Of a DNA stretch of 64,000 nt, positions 9,266 through 18,592 are shown piece after piece. Origin of the DNA: Plantago ovata (Eukaryota; Streptophyta; Magnoliopsida; Lamiales; Plantaginaceae); contig CM051455.1 of the NCBI GenBank assembly GCA_028274465.1, positions 67,973,677 through 68,037,676 of the forward strand, written 5' to 3'. The translations under genes were made by a program, and so were the position numbers. Numbering within the stretch: the first letter of the stretch is position 1; each line of letters opens with the position of its first letter. The notes under the pieces were generated by a model. It had not been told where the DNA came from, did no database searches, and saw only the letters and a list, made by a program, of their open reading frames with translations.

Positions 9266-12130
9266 AAAAATGCACTTGTAGTTGGATACCTAGGGTTACT
9301 TTAAGAAGGATTGTGTTTGCAATGCATGTCAGCAAGGAAAGCAAACCAAATCTTCTTTCAAGAACAAGGCAGTACCGTCAACTACAAAACCTTTACAACT
9401 CTTACACATGGACTTGTTTGAATCTTCTTCAACAAGCTATGCTGGTAAGAAGTATGGTCTAGTCGTGGTAGATGACTATTCAAGATTCACTTGGGTAGTA
9501 TTCATCAAAACAAATCTGAAACCAAGACTGAAATACCTAACTTGCTGAATAAGCTTGAAGTCATGAAAAATGACAAGGTAAGAGTCATAAGGACAGACCA
9601 TGGTACTGAGTTTGTAAACCAGTACATAACTGAATATTGTACCTCCAAAGGTATTCAACATCAGTTATCCTCAGTAAGGACACCACAGCAAATGGTGTTG
9701 CTGAACGGAAGAATCGTACCCTGAAAGAAGCCGCAAGAACAACTTGCTGACACTGAGATAAGTGAGGCTTACTGGGTTGAAGCGATTAATACCGCCTGCT
9801 ATACTCAGAATAGATGTTTGATTACTAAGGAATACAACAAAACTCCTTATGAATTGTTTGTTGGAAGACCTCCTAACATCACTCATCTAAGAGTATTTGG
9901 TTGCAAGTGTTTCGTTCTTAACAATGGTAGAGAATACCTAAGAACATTTCAACCAAAGGCAGACGAAGCGATATTTCTTGGCTACTCCTTGCATAGTAAA
10001 GCTTACAGAGTTTACAACAAAAAGGCACAAAAGATTGAAGAATCTGTGCATGTTGTATTCTACGAAAAGACACAAGGTGTGCCTGCTGAAGAAGAAATAT
10101 CAGAATGTATGAAAAAGCTAATCATACATGAGCAAAGAACTGAATCTGATGCTAGGCAAATCAAGTCAATTGAACTAAATGATGATTCTGACAATGATTC
10201 TCCTTCCCCGAGTCATGACAAGATAAATATAGTTCACGACAAAGAATTTCCAGCAAAAGATGCGGTTGCTCCGGAAGTTGCTGAAATTACGCAATCTCCA
10301 GTGCCTGCTGATGAAATATCTCAACCCAGCAATGCTGAACAAGCAGTTGCTGACGATCAAATCTCAGCAGAGACACAAATTCCCAGTAGTACCATACTGA
10401 AGAGTCACATGCTGATGAGCAAACATATCCTGATCCAACAAACAGGAAACCTGTTAATAAATGGATTAGAGATCATCCCTCTACGGATATGTTGGCGATA
10501 TTAATAAACGCCAAGTGACTAGATCCAAAGCTACTCAAGGACTTGCTGAAGAAGCAACTGTCGTAGAAGTAGAATCTTTATTCTCTTGCTTTGTTTCAGA
10601 AATTGAACCTAAAACATAGAAGAAGCTTTGAAGCATTCTGAATGGATAAAGGCAATGCAAGAAGAATTGGATCAATTTGAAAGAAACAAAGTCTGGAAAC
10701 TTGTGCCACTTGCTGAAATAAGAAAGCTATTGGTACAAAGTGGGTGTTCAGAAACAAGCTGAGCGAGTCTGGTGAAGTAACAAGAAACAAAGCACGCTTA
10801 GTTGCTCAAGGTTACTGTCAGACTGAAGGATTGGACTATGATGAGTCTTACGCTCCAGTTGCAAGATTGGATGCAATTAGGCTTTTCTTGGCCTTTGCTG
10901 CTCACAATGACTTCATTGTTACCAAATGGATGTTAAGAGTGCATTCTTAAATGGTGAACTTGCTGAAGAAGTCTACCTAGAACAACCCCTGGCTTTGAAC
11001 TTCCCTCAGAAACCAAGATGGTATATAAGCTTCAGAAAGCTGTATATGGTCTAAAGCAAGCACCAAGAGCATGGTATGATACCTTAGCTAAGTTCTTGCT
11101 GGAAAATGGTTTCAAGAAAGGTGAAGTTGACAAAACTCTTTTTACCATGAACCATGATGGTAAATTAATCTTAGTTCAAATTTATGTGGATGACATAATT
11201 TTTGGATCTAAGGACAAGCAACTTTGTGATGATTTTGCCAAACTCATGACAAATAAGTTTGAAATGAGTATGATGGGAAAATTGAATTATTTCCTAGGGT
11301 TGCAAGTCAAGCAACTCAAAGATGGAATATTCATAAATCAAGCAAAGTATGCGAAAGAAATGCTCATAAAGTTTAGGATCAAAGAGGATGAAAAACCTGA
11401 AAAGATCCCTATGAGTGTTGGTACCAAATTGGGCTATACTAAAGAGGACAAAAGTGTTGAAGAACACAAATATAGGAAGCTCATTGGTTCCTTGTTGTAT
11501 TTAACAGCAAGTAGACCTGACATTCAGTATGTGTTTGTGTGTGTGCAAGATTCCAATCGGATCCAAGAGAATCACACTACAAAAGGCAATTAAAATACTG
11601 AAATATGTTAAAGGTACAGTCAATGTTGGATTATGGTATCCAAAGATTCTGGACTTGAATTGGTTGGCTATTCTGATGCTGATCATGGTGGATCAACTCT
11701 TGATAGAAAAAGTACCTCTGGAACTTGTCAGTTTTTGGGTACTAGATTAATATCATGGTTCAGCAAGAAGCAAACGTGTGTCGCCAATTCATCTACAGAA
11801 TCTGAATACATTGCAGCTGGTTGTTGCACAGCTCAAATCCTATGGATTCAACAACAATTAAGAGATTATGGTATTTCTGCAAAGAAAACACCAATCTTTT
11901 GTGATAATACAAGTGCTATTGCAATTACGCAAAATCCTAAGTTTCACTCTAGGACCAAGCACATTGATATTAGACATCATTTCATTAGAGATCATGTGGA
12001 AAAAGGTGATATTGAGGTTGTGAAAGTAGGTACTGAAGATCAGCTTGCTGACATCTTTACCAAGCCCCTACCGGATAATAGGTTCGCAATGCTAAGGTAT
12101 AACCTTGGATTGATTGAACTACCTCAATAA
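9266..12130 (+). pseudogene. pol: pol of element A, second copy (INT to RH), likely assembly duplicate
   Basis: It repeats 5045-7920 almost base for base: integrase zinc site and core, integrase C-terminus (9818-10504), RT with YVDD (about 11187-11198) and RNase H (11633-12130). It carries many one-base losses, mostly in homopolymers (for example near 9509, 9690, 10615, 10722, 10920, 10987 and 11582), that the first copy lacks. Where the first copy has TAG 5402, this copy has CAG, and it shares the frame break before RNase H. The pattern fits a low-quality contig end overlapping its neighbour. Confidence 0.85.
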
Positions 12131-12147
12131 GGATACACTTGGCAGAA

Positions 12148-12501
12148 TGCTGAAACAGGTATTCAGCAAGCCAAAGTATTCCTGTCCAAAAGACCAAGTC
12201 ACTAATTTCTTCTAAGAAATGATAAGTCACAACATGATTGCTGAAACAGGCATTCAGCAAGTAATTCCTTCAAAACAAGTATTTGTTAGGAAACTTGATC
12301 ACTTGCTGAGACAGGAACTCAGTAAGTGAAAGAACTTAAGGATTGCTGAGACGGGTACTTAGACAATCAAAAGATACTGAAACAGGTATTCAAGTATCAA
12401 AGGAATTTTCTGAAACGGGAATTCAGAAAAAGAGCAAAATCTCATCTCTCAGATTTTACCAAAGGATGTCTCAAATTGTAAAAAGAATTTACTGATACGG
12501 G
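12148..12501 (+). other. Tandem hairpin array (copy 2)
   Basis: This is the same hairpin series as at 7939-8301, with the same loops. Unit 7 is intact: TTTTCTGAA, loop ACGGGAA, TTCAGAAAA. Together with the first copy it fixes the likely true sequence of the array. Confidence 0.8.
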
Positions 12502-12895
12502 AAATCAGAAATATCTTTTAAACTTAGAAATTATGAGATATCTAAGTAAGGGGGAACTTTCAGCAAGTAGCTAGATTGTTAATTCAAACTCGCTGAAGAG
12601 ATTCTTGTCTATTTCAGCAAGCAATCTATCCCTTATTACTCGGTAAAATCAATTTGTGACGTTAAGCTGGCACAGATAAACTCGCAATAAATCATGACAT
12701 GAAATTCAATCGTGGCCATTGATTAAAGGAGTTATTAATCTAACGGCTAACAAAACAAAGAGAGAGAGTGCTCTGACGGTTTTAGTTAGTGGGCCACTAC
12801 GCATTCAATGCAAAGGCTCCACTATCTCCAGTGTTTCTCTGTTTTACCCTTGCTGAGAACTCAAATCGATTGAGTTTCTCACACACCAGAGACAC

Positions 12896-12903
12896 TATAT
12901 AAA
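12896..12903 (+). promoter_or_regulatory. Putative internal promoter of ORF3 (copy 2)
   Basis: TATATAAA lies 141 bases before the intact ORF3 ATG at 13037. A second TATA-like stretch (TATATAAAG) lies just before the ATG at about 13026, too close to serve this start. Confidence 0.5.
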
Positions 12904-13036
12904 GAAGGAGTTAGAGAAATGACAAAATTCTTTAACTCACATTTCCTTTCTCTGCAATTTCTAGCCTGAAACTACTGTACCTCCGGTCAAAAAGCAAACT
13001 ATCTTTTTCGTACAATTTCTTGCTCTATATAAAGAA

Positions 13037-13681
13037 ATGGCTCCCAAGAGACAGTCATCTAAGTCCTCAAAATCGTCAAAGGTTGACAGTGCTGAAACAC
13101 GCATTACTCCGGTGACTGCTCCGGCGACTTCTCTGACCCAAGATACAGCAAAAGTCGTGTTGAAAAACGACAGAATCACTGTTAAACCTATGCCTCCGTC
13201 ATATCTTGACACTGCAAAGTGTGAGATGTTGATGCAATGGGGAGGGTTTGCAAAAGAAAAGTACATTAGGTACTTTTATGAACAAGAACTTGATGACCAA
13301 AATGAAGAGGCGCTTGAGTTCATCAAGCAACAAGGCCTCATGAACTTTATCTCTGCTCGCACTAAGCAAGTGAGCATGATTGATACCATGGAGTTCTACA
13401 ATAATGCAGAAATCCAGTCCCTTACAGACAGTAATGGAGTCACTGAAAAAGTGATCCTTACTTATGTTCAGAACACGCAAATCGTCCTGAAATGGACTGA
13501 TTTAGCGGAGATTTTTCAGATTCCAACCACTGGAACTGAAGATGACGTCACTGCTTCTGACGAAGAAATTGAAGCTTTCTACAGTGACGTCAGAAATGCA
13601 AAAATGAAGAAAGGCGAGATAGCCCCCGTGACTTGGACAAAGCACGTTAAGAGAAGCATCTCTGCCCTTCACTTGGTCTAG
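13037..13681 (+). CDS. ORF3 N-terminal domain, unknown function
   Basis: ATG 13037 opens a 214-residue frame. A Lys/Ser/Thr-rich basic leader of about 45 residues is followed by a compact domain with MQWGGFAKEKYIRYFYE, FIKQQGLMNFISA, VSMIDTMEFYNNAEIQS and LKWTDLAEIFQIP. Element D keeps this domain at 49694-49215 with many substitutions but few gaps, so it was probably under selection. I do not recognise a named family with certainty; plant elements carry similar third-ORF proteins of unknown role. No signal peptide or membrane segment is visible. A one-base loss near 13670 sends the frame to TAG 13679; the natural protein would continue into the frame opened before 13756. Confidence 0.7.
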   Translation: MAPKRQSSKSSKSSKVDSAETRITPVTAPATSLTQDTAKVVLKNDRITVKPMPPSYLDTAKCEMLMQWGGFAKEKYIRYFYEQELDDQNEEALEFIKQQGLMNFISARTKQVSMIDTMEFYNNAEIQSLTDSNGVTEKVILTYVQNTQIVLKWTDLAEIFQIPTTGTEDDVTASDEEIEAFYSDVRNAKMKKGEIAPVTWTKHVKRSISALHLV

Positions 13682-13755
13682 TAGCTCTGCTACTGATTAA
13701 AGTTCTTGACTCCCAAGTTGGAGGAATTGACCAAGTAGGCCTGAGAAGATGGCCA

Positions 13756-16700
13756 TTGCTGATGCATATCCATGAGAATAAATCGGAACTTAACTGGGCT
13801 AAGTACATTTTCAACAGGCTTGTTGATTGTGTTACTAAGTTTAAGGTAAAGGTAGAAGACAACAAGGTCTCACCTTCCTTTCCAGTTATGTATGGAATCA
13901 AGATATGCTATATCCTTGAACATTTCAGGATTCAGCTAAGAAACCCATTGCCAATCAAGAAATCTGTGTGCAATGTGGGAAGATCTTTCTACAAGCAGAA
14001 TGTACCTAAGATTGTTGGTAAGAAAACCAAGAAGACAACAACTGCAAATGTTGTCAGCACAAGCCAGCAAGAAAGGTATACAACAGCTGCAGATGTTACC
14101 CCTCAGCAACTTAGAGATGAAACTGCTGTTGGAGGTGGTAACACAAATGAAACTGCTGTAGAAAATCAACAAGGTACGTGTACAAGAGCCGTTGCTGAAA
14201 ATGCAACAATAGATGACTCTGGGAAACTGGAGAAATCTAAAAAGAAAAAGAGGAAAGCTGATGATGACACTCAGACTGCAGCGTCATCAGCAAATCCCGT
14301 ACCTAAGAGGAGACGGACAAGTAACAAAAGAAAGAAGACACTGGCTTCTCAGTTAGTCCCCACTGTCCAAGACTCCTCAGTCAATTCCCAGACAAATGAT
14401 GAAACGCATTTGCCAGTAGATGTTGCTAAAATAATTACTGAAACATACATCAGCAATGTTGAAGTGTTTGCGGAAGCCTTCAACAATCAACTTAACGTTG
14501 ATAATTCTACTGAGAATAGACCACAAGGCAGTGGAAATGAAATTCCTGCCCAAGTCCCAGATATCTACTTTGTAGATAATCTAGATGATCAAACCATGGA
14601 ACCAGTAAGCAACATTGCTGCTGATCTGCAAAGAGCGGCACTTGCTGATGCTGCTGAACAGATGGTTGCTGAACAAGCAACTCATCAAGTTGCTGAAACC
14701 CAGCTTGCTGATGGACCAGTTGCTGAGATAGCAATGGTTCCTGTTCCTGAAGTTGTTGAAACTCAAGAAGCATTATTCAAAGACGCATCTCTTGATGCTG
14801 AGAATACTGGCCGAAGTTCACCCAAGACTTCAATTGACAAAGTCCAGCTTGTACTGGAAGATTTAAGCAAACAAATGGAGTTGGAGATTGAAGAATCATC
14901 CAACAAGTCAATTGATATCTTCATGACAAGCAGTGAGCTTAAAGGTCAAGTTGCTTCTGCTCAACTTGTCAATTCAGAGACAAGGGAGATTGCTGAAACC
15001 GCACAACTTTCTCAGTTAGAGCAAACTCAGAAGTCTGCTGAAGAAACAGTCCAAGAAGCTGAAGAAACTATTAATGCTGAAAGGACTGAGCCACAACCTG
15101 TCCTTCCTCAGCAGGTAGTTAATTCAACCATCAGTAAAACTTCAAATTCTGAAAATTGTTCTTTTGCTAAAATTATTCTTTCTCTACAGACTTCTCAAGA
15201 TACAAGTCAGATGGTTGCTGAAGCCTCTGAACCAGAACCAACACTCCCTGCTCAGCAGGTAGTTAATAATTTTGGTATAAAAACTAAGTTTGACAGCTTA
15301 GTACTTGTGTCTAATTTTAATTTATTTCAGGATGAACAAATGGAGGATGCTACTCTAGCTCCTCATGGAATGAAAATTGTACTATATGAGCTTGCTGACT
15401 CTCAGCAGGTAAATCATGTTTCAGATTTAAACTCTAAAACAATTCTCCAAACCAATCCTGATCTAAATAAAATTCTTTTTCAGGCTCAAAAGGAGACCAC
15501 TGAAGTGGTACTCATCACTGAAGATCAGCAAGTAAGTTCTGAAGAACTTTACTTGAGCTTCAAGAGGACAACTTTGTCAAGAGTTGCTAAGTCTGTCAGC
15601 AACTGGCAAAGATATAGGAGAATGGACTTCTCAGATCTTCACCTTCATCTCTCAAATGAGAAAAAGAGATCTTCACTACTGAAGCTCGAAACATTTGTCC
15701 ACTCCATCCTTCCTGAAGAAATGACATATTCTCAGCAAATGAATTCAAATCTGATTGCTCAAATCAGAGAAAATATGAAGGCCAAATTTAAGAGTGCCTC
15801 TCCAGCTGAACAAGCTGTGATGCTCAAAGGCTCTTTTGTTCCTGTGGTGGCTGATCCCCACAAACTAACTGAGGAAGAGGAAGTGACAAGTGTTGCTTTG
15901 TATCAGCACGTTGAGCTAGTCATTTTGACAGATGAAGAAGAAGAAGAAGAAGATGAGAACATTCCCACTGATCCCAGTGATGATGAAGGGAAAGATTCTA
16001 AGGACAAAAAGGATGACGATGATGACAATCAAGGTCCAAGTCCTGGTGCTGGTGGATTAAAGTTGACAGCTGCTGAAACTAATCCCTCTGAAAATCAGCA
16101 AGCTGATCAACAACAATCTCAGCAAGAATCTCAACCTCCTCCTGCTGCTGCTGAAAATCAAGCACCTGTACAAGGTGCTGATACTGAAGAAGAATACGCC
16201 AGAAAAAGGGCTGCCTTGAAAAATGGCAAGAGTCCAGTTTCTGATGCCAAGGTTACTGCAGAAAACCTTGAAAATGAGGATGAAGAAGATGAAGATTACC
16301 AACGAGCTCTACAAAATAGTCTCGTGATCCATGCAAGGCATACGCATGATCTAGAAATTGGTGAATCTTCAAGACCAAAATCGAAGGAAGTTCCATCCCT
16401 TCCACTTACTACTGGCGCAACTCCAGTTATTGAGTCTCAAGCGTTGCCCTCAGCAACTACTCAATTAAAACTAACTACTGGCGAAACTCCAGTAATTGAG
16501 TCCCACACTCAATTAAAACAACTATCTACTGGTGAAACTCCAGTCGTTGAGTCTGAAGTGTTGCCATCAGCAACCACTCAACAAAAAGGAAGTGAAGCTA
16601 CTGACAAAGGCTCCAAAGTCGCTCAACTTGATGAATCAGAGGATGATGACGACTTGTCAGAAAATGATGATGAACAATCCAAAAGAGACCCAAAAGTCGT

Positions 16701-18330
16701 TCAGATTCCTCCTCCTGATTACATCAATGATTTAGACGATGGACTAAGAGCCGAATTGCTGACGCGTGATGATCAGTTTGCTTCTGAAATTAAGGTTCAT
16801 TCCTTAACACCGCATTTAGTGCCGTTCCCAAGAGTTGAGGAGTTTACTCCCAGAATTCTAGCACTAAAGCAAGTCCATGATGCCTGCAAAGCTGAAGATG
16901 AGGCATTGCTTGCTGAGAGCCCACTTGACATTGGAAAGATATTGGCTACAGTGCTGAGGCGCACTACAACTTTGACAATAGCTCAGAGAGACATAAGTCT
17001 TTATCACAAGAGCTATGAAGAAGATGTAAGTCAGGCGCTCAAGCTTGCAAAGACTGCTCTTGTCAAAGCTCAGAATATTATGGATGAGAAGGCCGCAACA
17101 GAGAAAAGACATGAAGAGAACATGATGAATATTCAAAAAGAGTTAGCAACAATGAACTCTGACCAACAGGAAATCATCATGAAGTATAACAGCCTCAACA
17201 CTCTTGCTGAAAATTGCAATGAGTTTTATTCTCTGCACATCACTCCGATGTTGCAATCCATGTCTAAGGGGGAAAAGAAGACTAGAAAAAGCAATCAAAC
17301 CCCTCCTACTCCTGCTGCTGATGCGCCACTTCCACTAGAACCTCTTGCTGAAAGAGAGAAAAGTTCTAAAAGACAAGCAGAAACAGAGTTAAATTCAGCA
17401 AGTACCAAAAAGAGAAAAACCGCTGCTGAAACTCAAGATTTCTGTCACAATGAAAGTCATCACAATCTGAATGAAGATGATGAAGAAGATGATGACAATC
17501 AAACAATAGCTCAAGCCATAAGAGCTAGACCCTTAACAGCCATAACTCCGTCTGGCCACTCAAGGCATTTTTCGTCTGACTCTTCAGCAAGAGATCAAGA
17601 CAATGCTAAAACAAGAAGAAGAAGGCAAAGACAGGAAGAGAAAAGGCTGGCCAGCATTGCTATTGGCTCCGGCATTGAATATACTAAGACCAGCAATGAG
17701 GAAACCACTCAGAATGTAATAAGAAACATTCATGGTTGCTGGATTTTAAAGCTGGAAGACTTGCTGGTGAATGAGTTCTTTCCTACAGCCATTTTGAATC
17801 AGATGTTCAAATGGATTGAACTCAAGGTCCAAAGAAAGCAAAGGGAAGAATCCCTCCCAAGAAATATTGCTGGGAAATGGTTGAATCTAGAGGTCTATGT
17901 AAGAAGAGTTGCCATTGGTAAGACATACAAGCAAGAACCAAATCTAATCAAACCACCTGGCATCGCTTACTATGCTGACCCGGTAACAAAGAAACCTAAG
18001 AAGAAACTTGGATTGATTCCTTATGAGTACTTCTATCTTACTGCTCAGGATCAAGAAGAAGATCTTCTCTGGTTAAGAAAGATTCATCCGAGAAACATTT
18101 CAGATACACAGCTTCTCCATGCCAGCAATTGGGGCATGCATTTGTGGGTAGTTAACTACATGGAAATGAATGCTGAAAAGCATCATCATACTGCCTGCAA
18201 AAATGCAAGAATTCTTCAACTACAAGTCCGTAGGCTTCTGGAAAACTACGAGAAGGATTGTGTTGAATTCAATGCTCTTGCTGAGAAGAGTGTAAGAGAG
18301 ATTCTGAGAAAATCCTCTGAAAGAGTTTAA
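13756..18330 (+). CDS. ORF3 main part, 1524 residues, unknown function
   Basis: This continues ORF3 after a frame break near 13670; together the protein would exceed 1,700 residues. In order it has: a conserved segment (HIHENKSELNWAKYIFNRLVD...NPLPIKKSVCNVGRSFY); a basic nuclear-signal-like cluster (KKKKRKADDD, KRRRTSNKRKK); long Glu/Ala/Gln-rich low-complexity stretches; three in-frame intron-like segments (15115-15483); a helical block (RRMDFSDLHLHLS); an acidic run; TTGxTPVIES-type repeats (16410-16570); a coiled coil (about 17000-17220); a second basic cluster; and a conserved C-terminal domain (NVIRNIHGCWILKLEDL, YEYFYLTAQDQEEDLLWLRKIHP, ASNWGMHLWV). No transmembrane segment is seen, so an envelope role is not supported. 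Stop TAA 18330. Confidence 0.75.
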   Translation: MLMHIHENKSELNWAKYIFNRLVDCVTKFKVKVEDNKVSPSFPVMYGIKICYILEHFRIQLRNPLPIKKSVCNVGRSFYKQNVPKIVGKKTKKTTTANVVSTSQQERYTTAADVTPQQLRDETAVGGGNTNETAVENQQGTCTRAVAENATIDDSGKLEKSKKKKRKADDDTQTAASSANPVPKRRRTSNKRKKTLASQLVPTVQDSSVNSQTNDETHLPVDVAKIITETYISNVEVFAEAFNNQLNVDNSTENRPQGSGNEIPAQVPDIYFVDNLDDQTMEPVSNIAADLQRAALADAAEQMVAEQATHQVAETQLADGPVAEIAMVPVPEVVETQEALFKDASLDAENTGRSSPKTSIDKVQLVLEDLSKQMELEIEESSNKSIDIFMTSSELKGQVASAQLVNSETREIAETAQLSQLEQTQKSAEETVQEAEETINAERTEPQPVLPQQVVNSTISKTSNSENCSFAKIILSLQTSQDTSQMVAEASEPEPTLPAQQVVNNFGIKTKFDSLVLVSNFNLFQDEQMEDATLAPHGMKIVLYELADSQQVNHVSDLNSKTILQTNPDLNKILFQAQKETTEVVLITEDQQVSSEELYLSFKRTTLSRVAKSVSNWQRYRRMDFSDLHLHLSNEKKRSSLLKLETFVHSILPEEMTYSQQMNSNLIAQIRENMKAKFKSASPAEQAVMLKGSFVPVVADPHKLTEEEEVTSVALYQHVELVILTDEEEEEEDENIPTDPSDDEGKDSKDKKDDDDDNQGPSPGAGGLKLTAAETNPSENQQADQQQSQQESQPPPAAAENQAPVQGADTEEEYARKRAALKNGKSPVSDAKVTAENLENEDEEDEDYQRALQNSLVIHARHTHDLEIGESSRPKSKEVPSLPLTTGATPVIESQALPSATTQLKLTTGETPVIESHTQLKQLSTGETPVVESEVLPSATTQQKGSEATDKGSKVAQLDESEDDDDLSENDDEQSKRDPKVVQIPPPDYINDLDDGLRAELLTRDDQFASEIKVHSLTPHLVPFPRVEEFTPRILALKQVHDACKAEDEALLAESPLDIGKILATVLRRTTTLTIAQRDISLYHKSYEEDVSQALKLAKTALVKAQNIMDEKAATEKRHEENMMNIQKELATMNSDQQEIIMKYNSLNTLAENCNEFYSLHITPMLQSMSKGEKKTRKSNQTPPTPAADAPLPLEPLAEREKSSKRQAETELNSASTKKRKTAAETQDFCHNESHHNLNEDDEEDDDNQTIAQAIRARPLTAITPSGHSRHFSSDSSARDQDNAKTRRRRQRQEEKRLASIAIGSGIEYTKTSNEETTQNVIRNIHGCWILKLEDLLVNEFFPTAILNQMFKWIELKVQRKQREESLPRNIAGKWLNLEVYVRRVAIGKTYKQEPNLIKPPGIAYYADPVTKKPKKKLGLIPYEYFYLTAQDQEEDLLWLRKIHPRNISDTQLLHASNWGMHLWVVNYMEMNAEKHHHTACKNARILQLQVRRLLENYEKDCVEFNALAEKSVREILRKSSERV
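15115..15483 (+). other. Three exitron-like GT-AG segments inside ORF3
   Basis: Segments 15115-15189 (75 nt), 15259-15330 (72 nt) and 15409-15483 (75 nt) each begin GT after CAGCAG and end CAG after a T-rich stretch. The pieces between them are 69 and 78 nt. All are multiples of three, in phase 0, and free of stops. Element D has the same three segments with the same lengths once its insertions are discounted, GT and AG kept at all six ends, and the frame open. A strong donor-like CAAGTAAGT follows at 15530. They could be removed or kept without changing the frame. Confidence 0.5.
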
Positions 18331-18577
18331 GCCCCTGCAATAGTTTCTTGTTAAAGTTTTTGTTTGCTGATTCTTTGTTATCTATGCTTTCTTGTAAACT
18401 TCTGAATGATAACTTTCAGCAATGAATTCTTTTTGACTCTTATTGGTTTTTGATTATGCAACTTACTTATGCTTACTATTTATTATTTCAAGTATGCTTG
18501 CATTAATCATCTGATTTATTCAACATCAGAAACCTCTAAAAGGGTAACAATTAATTTAGCCATGGATTGCTATCATC

Positions 18578-18590
18578 AAAAAGGGGGAAA
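18578..18590 (+). other. Polypurine tract of element A
   Basis: AAAAAGGGGGAAA directly precedes the 3' LTR, two bases away. It primes plus-strand DNA synthesis. Element C has the same tract at 45514-45526. Confidence 0.9.
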
Positions 18591-18592
18591 TT

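Noticed and set aside
9266..12130. A true tandem duplication of pol in element A
   Set aside because: The repeat abuts a 100-N gap and differs by homopolymer errors; assembly overlap is simpler.
13037..18330. ORF3 as an envelope gene
   Set aside because: No signal peptide, transmembrane segment or glycoprotein-like features; basic nuclear-signal-like clusters and coiled coils point elsewhere.
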